Assembly (NCBI GenBank): GCA_003489145.1
Contig: DNJI01000010.1
Span: 1-6,190 of the forward strand
DNA: 6,190 nt
Direction: 5' to 3'
Origin: Gammaproteobacteria bacterium
Lineage (GTDB): Bacteria; Pseudomonadota; Gammaproteobacteria; PS1; Pseudothioglobaceae
Of this stretch, positions 1 through 5,469 are shown one piece after another (position 1 is the stretch's first letter; each line of letters begins with the position of its first letter). The translations under genes and the position numbers were made by a program. The notes beneath the pieces were generated by a model. The model was not told the origin of the DNA, made no database searches, and saw only the letters and a list, made by a program, of their open reading frames with translations.

Positions 1-1
1 G

Positions 2-67
2 ATTAAGGCTTCTAAAGTAGCAGCATTTAAAGCAGGTAAAGCATTAAAAGAAGCAGTAAACAGCTAA
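2..67 (+). CDS. hupB: HU-family DNA-binding protein, C-terminal fragment
   Basis: Only the last 21 codons of this gene are in the window, ending in TAA at 65-67. The reading frame gives a Lys/Ala-rich tail containing AAFKAGKALKEAVN, which matches the conserved C-terminal strand and helix of bacterial HU proteins (E. coli HU-beta ends in a very similar SFRAGKALKDAVN stretch). HU is a small dimeric nucleoid protein that bends DNA without strong sequence preference. The beginning lies left of the window, so its start, full length and alpha/beta assignment cannot be judged; the symbol hupB is a best guess. A strong terminator follows 20 bases downstream, so it is probably transcribed separately from ndk. 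Confidence 0.82.
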   Translation: MKASKVAAFKAGKALKEAVNS

Positions 68-86
68 GATTGTTACTGTTTTTGAT

Positions 87-112
87 AAAGGCACCTTAGG
101 GTGCTTTTTTTA
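87..112 (+). terminator. Rho-independent terminator after the HU gene
   Basis: The stem GCACC (91-95) pairs with GGTGC (100-104) around a TTAG loop. It is extended by AAAG (87-90) facing TTTT (105-108) through one G-U pair, giving about 9 bp. An uninterrupted run of T follows from 105 to 111. It sits 20 bases after the HU stop codon, the usual placement for intrinsic termination. Confidence 0.88.
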
Positions 113-123
113 TACCTAAAATT

Positions 124-132
124 TGGTAAAAT
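124..132 (+). promoter_or_regulatory. Candidate extended -10 promoter for ndk
   Basis: TGGTAAAAT at 124-132 fits the TGn-TAnnnT extended -10 pattern. No good -35 box lies 16-18 bases upstream (that DNA is the T-run of the preceding terminator), which is tolerated by extended -10 promoters. It would start transcription near 139 and leave a leader of about 29 bases before the ndk ATG. Its position just after a strong terminator makes a promoter here likely, but the exact box is an inference. Confidence 0.45.
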
Positions 133-167
133 GAACGTTTTATTTAATGTTAAATAGTGAGTATTGA

Positions 168-593
168 ATGGAACGCACCTTATCAATCATCAAGCCAGAC
201 GCAGTTGCAAAAAATGTTATTGGCCAAATTTATTCTCGTTTTGAACAGGCTGGTTTTAAAATTGTAGCGGCAAAAATGCTACATTTAGATACTGATTTAG
301 CGAGTGGCTTCTATGCAGTGCACAAAGATCGTCCTTTTTATGGTGAATTGGTTGAGTTTATGATGTCTGGCCCAGTCATGGTTCAAGTGTTAGAAGGTGA
401 AAATGCTGTGGCTAAGCATCGTGAAATTATGGGTGCTACCAACCCAAAAGAGGCAGATGCTGGCACTATTCGTGCAGATTTTGCTGACTCATTAGATGAA
501 AATGCAGTGCATGGTTCTGATTCAGCTGAAAATGCTGCAATTGAGATTGAATATTTCTTTGGTAAAGATGGTGTTTGCCCAAGAACACGCTAA
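168..593 (+). CDS. ndk: Nucleoside diphosphate kinase
   Basis: This enzyme transfers the gamma-phosphate from ATP to NDPs and dNDPs by a ping-pong mechanism through a phosphohistidine, balancing cytoplasmic NTP pools. The 141-residue product has the usual bacterial length of about 140. It opens with ERTLSIIKPDAV, the family N-terminus. The nucleotide-site residues are visible: Lys9, Tyr49, Arg55, Thr91, Arg102 and Asn112. The catalytic His115 lies in the NAVHGSDS signature, equivalent to His117 of E. coli. The ATG at 168 fits because conserved sequence begins at residue 3; the Shine-Dalgarno is weak (GTGAG around 157-161). A terminator lies upstream and a weaker hairpin follows the stop, so it may be largely monocistronic, although ndk commonly lies just upstream of rlmN in gammaproteobacteria. 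Nothing is unusual in the coding sequence. Confidence 0.97.
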   Translation: MERTLSIIKPDAVAKNVIGQIYSRFEQAGFKIVAAKMLHLDTDLASGFYAVHKDRPFYGELVEFMMSGPVMVQVLEGENAVAKHREIMGATNPKEADAGTIRADFADSLDENAVHGSDSAENAAIEIEYFFGKDGVCPRTR

Positions 594-616
594 ATATTAC
601 TGATAAATTTTAAAGT

Positions 617-643
617 ATAGCACGGCTCTGTCTGTGCTATTTT
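617..643 (+). terminator. Hairpin with short U-run between ndk and rlmN
   Basis: ATAGCACGG (617-625) pairs with CTGTGCTAT (632-640), a 9-bp stem with one G-U pair and a CTCTGT loop. It runs straight into T640-T643 and then G. The shape is that of an intrinsic terminator for ndk, but the T-run is short and the rlmN start at 648 is only 7 bases past the stem. It may therefore be a partial terminator or act on rlmN translation. I see no good promoter between the ndk stop and this hairpin, which suggests that some readthrough feeds rlmN. Confidence 0.62.
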
Positions 644-647
644 GCCT

Positions 648-1712
648 ATGAAAGATACTGTTAATCTGCTTAACCTTACTCAAGAATCTCTAAACAATTT
701 CTTTGCTGAATTGGGTGAAAAACCTTATCGAACTAAGCAATTTATGCAATGGGTTTACCATAAAGATCAGTTAGATTTTAATCAGATGTTAAATCTGAGT
801 AAAGGTCTCAGGGAAAAATTGAGTGAAGTGGCAACCTTAGAATTACCGAATATTGCTAAGCAGATTTTCTCTCTCGATGGCGTGATTAAATGGGTTATTG
901 ATTTAGGTCAAAATAACCATATTGAAACGGTTTACATCCCTGAAAAAGATCGAGGCACACTTTGCATTTCATCGCAGGTTGGTTGCGCTTTGGCTTGTAC
1001 TTTTTGCTCAACTGGCGCACAAGGTTTTAACCGTAATTTAACAACCGCTGAAATTATTGGTCAAGTCATGGTTGCCCAGTTATATTTAAGCAATAAAGGT
1101 AAGCGTGTTTCTAATGTGGTGTTTATGGGAATGGGCGAGCCTTTGTTGAACGAAAAAGCAGTTTACGATGCTTGTGATCTGCTTTTGGATGATTGGGCAT
1201 TTGGTTTATCACGGCGTAAAGTAACCATATCAACTTCAGGAGTTGTACCAGCATTGTTACGTATGGCAGACACTACACCTGTAAGTTTAGCAATCTCTTT
1301 ACATGCAGCTGATGATGTTTTACGCGATGAGTTGGTGCCAATTAATCAAAAATACCCCATTGATGAATTAATGGCTGCCTGTCAAACATACTTAAACGCA
1401 GGTACTCAAGAGCGACATATTTTGTTTGAATATGTGATGTTAGAAGGAGTCAATGATAGTATTCGTCAGGCCAAACAATTGGCAAAATTACTCAAAGGTG
1501 TTTCAGCTAAAGTGAATTTAATTCCTTTTAACCCCTTTCCAGAAAGCCAATATAAAACTTCAAAAACAGCTACAATTGAAGCCTTTCAAGATGTTTTATT
1601 TAATAACGGTATCCGTACAATGACGCGTAAAACCCGTGGCGAAGATGTAGATGCGGCTTGCGGCCAATTGGCAGGAAAGGTGGTAGATAAAACCAAACGC
1701 ACACACACATGA
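648..1712 (+). CDS. rlmN: Dual-specificity 23S rRNA/tRNA adenine-C2 methyltransferase RlmN
   Basis: A radical-SAM enzyme that methylates C2 of A2503 in 23S rRNA and A37 in a subset of tRNAs, supporting translational accuracy. With the ATG at 648 it has 354 residues. The cluster motif CALACTFC supplies Cys113, Cys117 and Cys120. The methyl-carrying and resolving cysteines are Cys338 (in DAACGQLAG) and Cys106 (in TLCISS), equivalent to E. coli Cys355 and Cys118. The GMGEP SAM-binding motif is at 161-165, and the LGEKPYR accessory-domain segment is near the N-terminus. A TTG at 642 is in frame but lies in the U-run of the hairpin, so I prefer the ATG; neither has a recognisable Shine-Dalgarno. 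The C-terminus stops soon after the conserved TKRT, about 13 residues shorter than in E. coli. Its stop overlaps the next gene by ATGA, implying translational coupling. Confidence 0.96.
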   Translation: MKDTVNLLNLTQESLNNFFAELGEKPYRTKQFMQWVYHKDQLDFNQMLNLSKGLREKLSEVATLELPNIAKQIFSLDGVIKWVIDLGQNNHIETVYIPEKDRGTLCISSQVGCALACTFCSTGAQGFNRNLTTAEIIGQVMVAQLYLSNKGKRVSNVVFMGMGEPLLNEKAVYDACDLLLDDWAFGLSRRKVTISTSGVVPALLRMADTTPVSLAISLHAADDVLRDELVPINQKYPIDELMAACQTYLNAGTQERHILFEYVMLEGVNDSIRQAKQLAKLLKGVSAKVNLIPFNPFPESQYKTSKTATIEAFQDVLFNNGIRTMTRKTRGEDVDAACGQLAGKVVDKTKRTHT

Positions 1713-1996
1713 TAGATGGTATTGATTATTACCCAAGACAAAAAAGGAAAGTTAACTTTAAATTATGGGTAGCCTCATTGCTGCTTGTTATGATTGTAAG
1801 TTATGTGTATTTTGACAATAAACAAGGTCTACAAAAACCTAAATCAACCTTGATTGTGATTAGCGAACCTGAAATTGAACAAGCTGTAGAGATAATCCCT
1901 GTTGTTATTGCCCCTATTCAGAGTAAACAAAAAATACCTCAAATGTTAGAAAACTTAGATGAAGTGATGCAAACCTATAATCGAGAAAATCCATGA
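1709..1996 (+). CDS. Uncharacterised single-pass membrane protein (95 aa)
   Basis: I do not recognise this protein. It has a short basic N-terminus (Arg10, Lys12, Arg13, Lys14, Lys18), one hydrophobic segment at about residues 17-35 (LWVASLLLVMIVSYVYF), then about 60 residues rich in Pro, Ile, Val and Glu and ending in a polar helix-like stretch. By the positive-inside rule the N-terminus is cytoplasmic and the tail periplasmic. There is no signal-peptidase site, lipobox or cysteine. It is real by context: its ATG overlaps the rlmN stop (ATGA at 1709-1712) and its stop overlaps the ispG start (ATGA at 1993-1996). Many gammaproteobacteria carry pilF/pilW and rodZ here. RodZ is also bitopic with the same orientation, but this protein lacks the N-terminal helix-turn-helix, so homology is not shown. 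There is no Shine-Dalgarno, so it probably depends on coupling to rlmN. Confidence 0.8.
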   Translation: MIDGIDYYPRQKRKVNFKLWVASLLLVMIVSYVYFDNKQGLQKPKSTLIVISEPEIEQAVEIIPVVIAPIQSKQKIPQMLENLDEVMQTYNRENP

Positions 1997-3081
1997 AACC
2001 CACTCATACCATTAGTAGAAGAAAATCTAGGCAAATCTTTGTAGGTAATGTTGCCATTGGTGGTGATGCACCTATTTCTGTACAAAGCATGACCAATACA
2101 AATACTTGTGATGTTGAAGCGACACTTGCGCAGATTCAATCGATCGCAGATGCTGGTGCAGACTTGGTGCGTGTCTCAGTACCGACCATGGAGGCTGCAG
2201 AGGCTTTTAAAGAAATTAAAAAACAAGCCAGTATCCCACTGATTACCGATATTCATTTTGACTATAAAATCGCCCTTAAAGTGGCAGAATATGGTGCTGA
2301 TTGTTTACGTATTAATCCTGGAAATATTGGTCGAGCAGATCGGGTTCGAGAGGTGGTAGCATCAGCCAAAGATCATAACATCCCTATCAGAATTGGCGTT
2401 AACGCCGGCTCATTAGAAAAAGATTTACAAAAAAAATACACTGAGCCAACGCCAGAGGCTATGGTCGAATCAGCTTTTAGGCATATTGATATTTTAGATA
2501 AGCTTAATTTTGATAATTTTAAAATATCCCTCAAAGCCTCTGAAATATTCATGACCGTGTTTGCCTACAAACAATTGGCTTCACAGATTGACAACCCGTT
2601 ACATTTGGGTATCACAGAAGCTGGCTCATTTAGAGCGGGTGCGGTGAAATCTTCTATTGGTCTAGGCTTGTTACTCTCTGAAGGCATTGGTGACACGATT
2701 CGCGTGTCATTGGCATCGGATCCGGTGGATGAAGTTAAAGTAGGTTTTGATATTTTAAAATCTCTGCATTTACGTCAGAAGGGCGTTAATCTCATTGCTT
2801 GCCCGTCTTGTTCACGCCAAAAGTTTGATGTGATTTCAGTGGTTAATGAGTTGGAAGCACGTCTTGAAGATATTGTTGACCCAATTGATGTAGCCGTGAT
2901 TGGTTGTGTGGTTAATGGTCCAGGTGAGGCGAAAGCTGTTTCTGTCGGTCTAACAGGCGGCAGTCCAAACTTGCTTTATATCAATGGTAAAACGCATTCT
3001 AAAATTGAGAATGACAGTTTGGTTGACGAATTAGAAGCGCAAATACGTTCTCAGATAGAAAATCAATCAATCAGCGATTAA
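1993..3081 (+). CDS. ispG: 4-hydroxy-3-methylbut-2-en-1-yl diphosphate synthase (IspG/GcpE)
   Basis: This is the penultimate enzyme of the MEP isoprenoid pathway. It reductively opens the cyclic diphosphate MEcPP to HMBPP using a 4Fe-4S cluster and electrons from flavodoxin or ferredoxin, in the cytoplasm. The product has 362 residues (E. coli 372). The N-terminal part is a TIM-barrel with the QSMTNT motif (31-36), ITDIHFD (84-90) and LRINPGN (105-111). The C-terminal cluster domain has Cys270 and Cys273 in ACPSCSRQ, Cys305 in VIGCVVNGPGE, and Glu312 as the fourth ligand, the same numbers as in E. coli. It starts by a 4-bp ATGA overlap with the preceding small gene and has a weak GAGA at 1983-1986. 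The hisS gene that often follows ispG is absent; the next gene is convergent and overlaps its last 11 bases. No separate terminator is visible. Confidence 0.97.
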   Translation: MKPTHTISRRKSRQIFVGNVAIGGDAPISVQSMTNTNTCDVEATLAQIQSIADAGADLVRVSVPTMEAAEAFKEIKKQASIPLITDIHFDYKIALKVAEYGADCLRINPGNIGRADRVREVVASAKDHNIPIRIGVNAGSLEKDLQKKYTEPTPEAMVESAFRHIDILDKLNFDNFKISLKASEIFMTVFAYKQLASQIDNPLHLGITEAGSFRAGAVKSSIGLGLLLSEGIGDTIRVSLASDPVDEVKVGFDILKSLHLRQKGVNLIACPSCSRQKFDVISVVNELEARLEDIVDPIDVAVIGCVVNGPGEAKAVSVGLTGGSPNLLYINGKTHSKIENDSLVDELEAQIRSQIENQSISD

Positions 3082-3562
3082 TTCTTTTATAAGCTTTGAA
3101 TCGATAAATTAACTGGATTGCCCAATAACCAACAAAAGCACTGACAGTAGAAACAACTATGCAGCCCAACAAGAAAGGCTGCCAAATAACCCCAAATACT
3201 TCCCAAACATACTCTAGCGACATAACAAAGTCTTGTTGAACTTCAACATCTAGTATCCAGGCACCTAATTTGTAACATCCGTAGTAAATGGGTGGCATAG
3301 TGATTGGGTTGGTAATCCACACTAAAGCGACTGATAAAGGCAAATTGGCTGAGAAAATAACAGCAGCTGGTGCTGCTAATATCATTTGAAAAGGCACAGG
3401 AATAAAGGCACAAAATAAACCTACTGCGAATGCTTTAGAAATGGAGCGTCGGTTAAAGTTCCACAGACTTGCATCGTGTAAATGCTTTGAAAGCCAACCT
3501 AGATTTTTATGACTTTTTAAGGATTCTGGGTTTGGACTTAATCGTTTAAGTGTTTTTTTCAT
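3071..3562 (-). CDS. DUF2062 family integral membrane protein
   Basis: A 163-residue membrane protein of the uncharacterised DUF2062 family. The family hallmarks are visible: a basic N-terminal amphipathic stretch, a Gly-Leu-Phe-Cys-Ala-Phe-Ile-Pro-Val-Pro-Phe-Gln-Met segment at 48-60 opening the first long hydrophobic hairpin (about 43-70), the TNPITMPP motif at 84-91 beginning the second hydrophobic region (to about 105), and a C-terminal hydrophobic span at about 128-153 followed by a Lys/Arg-rich tail. It begins by a 4-bp ATGA overlap with the end of dxs (3559-3562) and has no Shine-Dalgarno of its own, so it should be translated by coupling from the dxs message. Its stop lies inside the 3' end of the convergent ispG. 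The biochemical function is unknown; assigning it to isoprenoid metabolism would rest on location alone. Confidence 0.9.
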   Translation of the reverse strand: MKKTLKRLSPNPESLKSHKNLGWLSKHLHDASLWNFNRRSISKAFAVGLFCAFIPVPFQMILAAPAAVIFSANLPLSVALVWITNPITMPPIYYGCYKLGAWILDVEVQQDFVMSLEYVWEVFGVIWQPFLLGCIVVSTVSAFVGYWAIQLIYRFKAYKRINR

Positions 3563-5361
3563 GATTGTGCAGCCCGAATAATAGCGTTTGCATCTAAGCC
3601 GTATAAAACATACAACTCTTCTTGTGAGCCTTGCTCAGTAAAGCTATCTGGCAGCCCTAACAAGGTGAGTGGCGTGTTGATTTTATGTGCATGCAATAAC
3701 TCACTAACACTGCTACCAGCACCGCCTGTAATTGCATTATCTTCAATTGTAATAAGCTGCTGGTGTGTTTTAGAAAGTTCTAAAATCAGATCCTCATCTA
3801 AAGGTTTAACAAAACGCATATCAACCACGGTTGCATCCAATTCTTCCCCTGCAATCAGCGCTTGATCGAGGGTTGTGCCAAAGGCAAAGACTGCGATTTT
3901 TTTGCCAATTCTAGCAACATTAGCTTTGCCAATTTCTATTGTATTGTCACTAGTGTAATCTTTAATTAAAGAAGTGCCTCGAGGGTAACGCACACAAACC
4001 GGGCCATCAAGCTGATAAGCGCTATTTAGCATTTGATACATTTCAACAGAATTACTGGGCGCCATAATGATTAAATTAGGGATGCACCTTAAGAAGCTTA
4101 AATCAAAACTACCTGCGTGTGTTGCTCCATCGGCTCCCACCAAGCCAGCACGATCGATAGCAAATAACACATTTAAATTTTGCAGTGCAATATCATGAAT
4201 CAGTTGATCATAACCTCGCTGTAAAAAAGTTGAGTAAATTGAAACTACCGGCTTTAAGCCTTGAGTGGCTAGACCGCCTGCAAAAGTAACGGCATGCTGT
4301 TCGGCGATACCCACATCAAAGTACTGGTCAGGAAATTTGACCTCGAATTCACTCATGCCCGAGCCGGTACACATAGCTGGGGTAATGGCCATTAATTTTG
4401 AATCATTAGTGGCAGTATCGAGTAACCATTGGCCAAAAACAGAACTATAGCTTGGTAATGTAGAGCTGTTACTTTCAGCAGGGGCGATACCGTGGAATTT
4501 ACAAGGATCGTTTTCTGCAGTTTTTAAGCCATAACCCTTTTTGGTAATAATGTGTAGTAGCCTTGGCATTTTGAGTTGCTTTAGATTTTGCAAGGTTTTA
4601 ACCAACATGGGTAGGTCGTGACCATCAATAGGGCCAAAGTAATCCACGCCTAATTCTTCGAATAAGGTGCTTGGCAATACCATGCCTTTAAGGTGCTCTT
4701 CAGAACGTCTGGCAAACTCATGAATCATTGGCATTTTTTCTAAAAAACCTAAGGATTTAGATTTCATGGTGGAGTACACCTTGCCAGAGATAAGCTTAGT
4801 CAGATACTTATTCATCGCACCCACATTTTTTGAAATACTCATGTCGTTATCATTCAGAATAATGAGTAAATCGGCATCTGAATCACCAGCATGATTGAGT
4901 GCTTCGAACGACATGCCACCAGTCAGTGCGCCATCACCAATAACGGCGATGGATTTGTGATTAACTTGATTGACCTTGTTGCCGATGGCAATACCCAGTG
5001 CCGCACTAATTGAAGTGGACGAATGCCCAGCACCAAACGCATCATGCTCACTTTCACTGCGTTTGGTAAAGCCACTCAAGCCATCTTTTTTTCTGAGCGT
5101 GGACATTTTATCTTTTCGACCTGTGAGTATCTTGTGAGTATAAGCCTGATGCCCCACATCAAATACAAAGCTGTCATCAGGCGTATCAAAAACATAATGC
5201 ATAGCAACGGTTAATTCAACTGTGCCAAGGTTAGGTGCTAGATGACCACCGGTTTTTTGAATATTTTCAATTAAAAACGCACGTATTTCATCCACTAAGG
5301 ATTGTAGTTGGTCTAAATCCAGTTGTTTGATATCTTGTGGAAATTGAATAGAGTCTAGCAC
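3559..5361 (-). CDS. dxs: 1-deoxy-D-xylulose-5-phosphate synthase (start revised to GTG 5361)
   Basis: The first and flux-controlling enzyme of the MEP pathway: a thiamine-diphosphate enzyme condensing pyruvate and glyceraldehyde 3-phosphate to DXP, which also feeds thiamine and pyridoxal synthesis. Numbered from the GTG (600 residues), the sequence shows the SGH-like TGGHLAPNLG with His40, DVGHQAY, GHSSTSISA, the ThDP/Mg motif GDGALTGG (142-149) to NDN (170-172), and DGHD. The transketolase pyrimidine domain has catalytic Glu354 in IAEQHAVTFAGG, DRAG (403-406) and His415. A C-terminal domain follows. The frame stays open to an ATG at 5421 (620 residues), but those 20 extra codons hold six Ile codons, all ATA, plus -10-like boxes, and they overlap the divergent promoter. 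Family similarity begins at LDSIQFPQD directly after the GTG. No strong Shine-Dalgarno supports either start. It is coupled by ATGA to the DUF2062 gene. Confidence 0.93.
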   Translation of the reverse strand: MLDSIQFPQDIKQLDLDQLQSLVDEIRAFLIENIQKTGGHLAPNLGTVELTVAMHYVFDTPDDSFVFDVGHQAYTHKILTGRKDKMSTLRKKDGLSGFTKRSESEHDAFGAGHSSTSISAALGIAIGNKVNQVNHKSIAVIGDGALTGGMSFEALNHAGDSDADLLIILNDNDMSISKNVGAMNKYLTKLISGKVYSTMKSKSLGFLEKMPMIHEFARRSEEHLKGMVLPSTLFEELGVDYFGPIDGHDLPMLVKTLQNLKQLKMPRLLHIITKKGYGLKTAENDPCKFHGIAPAESNSSTLPSYSSVFGQWLLDTATNDSKLMAITPAMCTGSGMSEFEVKFPDQYFDVGIAEQHAVTFAGGLATQGLKPVVSIYSTFLQRGYDQLIHDIALQNLNVLFAIDRAGLVGADGATHAGSFDLSFLRCIPNLIIMAPSNSVEMYQMLNSAYQLDGPVCVRYPRGTSLIKDYTSDNTIEIGKANVARIGKKIAVFAFGTTLDQALIAGEELDATVVDMRFVKPLDEDLILELSKTHQQLITIEDNAITGGAGSSVSELLHAHKINTPLTLLGLPDSFTEQGSQEELYVLYGLDANAIIRAAQS

Positions 5362-5386
5362 GTATAGAGCGAATATTAAAGCCCTT

Positions 5387-5392
5387 ATTATA
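5387..5392 (-). promoter_or_regulatory. Candidate -10 box for dxs
   Basis: Read on the minus strand, 5392-5387 is a perfect TATAAT. It would start transcription near 5380, about 19 bases before the proposed GTG start at 5361. The matching -35 region (around 5410-5416) is poor (ATAATA). A second perfect TATAAT lies at 5429-5424 on the same strand, also with a poor -35 (AACCAC), and would serve a start at 5421 no better, since transcription would begin almost at that ATG. The DNA clearly has promoter-like composition, but which box is used is uncertain. Confidence 0.4.
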
Positions 5393-5414
5393 CTTGCTTG
5401 ACCTATGTGTATTA

Positions 5415-5444
5415 TTGGCATTGATTATATAACTACAGTAAAAT
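5415..5444 (+). promoter_or_regulatory. Candidate sigma70-type promoter for trhO
   Basis: TTGGCA at 5415-5420 (five of six bases of the -35 consensus) and TAAAAT at 5439-5444 (five of six of the -10) are separated by 18 bases. Transcription would begin near 5451, leaving a leader of about 17 bases before the ATG at 5469. It is divergent from dxs and overlaps the putative dxs promoter DNA, so the two units probably share a compact control region. Confidence 0.5.
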
Positions 5445-5469
5445 TAGTGGTTTTTATAGTGGTTTTTTA
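5445..5469 (+). repeat. Tandem 12-bp direct repeat in the trhO leader
   Basis: TAGTGGTTTTTA at 5445-5456 is repeated immediately at 5457-5469 with one extra T in the T-run. The second copy's last A is the first base of the trhO start codon. It lies between the -10 box and the ATG, where a Shine-Dalgarno would normally be; GTGG is the only purine-rich element in it. Confidence 0.7.

Noticed and set aside
642..647. In-frame TTG at 642 as an alternative rlmN start two codons upstream.
   Set aside because: It lies in the U-run of the hairpin with no Shine-Dalgarno, and ATG 648 places the conserved N-terminus correctly.
3081..3120. AAGCTT palindrome region after ispG considered as a terminator.
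   Set aside because: The pairing is only the 6-base palindrome with no T-run, and it lies within DUF2062 coding sequence.
3551..3559. A7 run just after the DUF2062 start codon as a possible slippery or phase-variable site.
   Set aside because: Met-Lys-Lys-Thr starts with A-runs are common in AT-rich genomes, and no alternative frame of interest is gained.
3665..3865. Plus-strand open frame of 66 codons opposite dxs.
   Set aside because: It is antisense to strongly conserved Dxs coding sequence, has no family resemblance, and has low-complexity Ser/Leu composition typical of shadow frames.
4265..4450. Plus-strand open frame of 61 codons opposite dxs.
   Set aside because: It mirrors the Dxs catalytic-Glu region on the other strand and has no independent signals.
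5023..5214. Plus-strand open frame of 63 codons opposite the dxs 5' part.
   Set aside because: It is a shadow of conserved Dxs sequence with no ribosome-binding site and no recognisable protein features.
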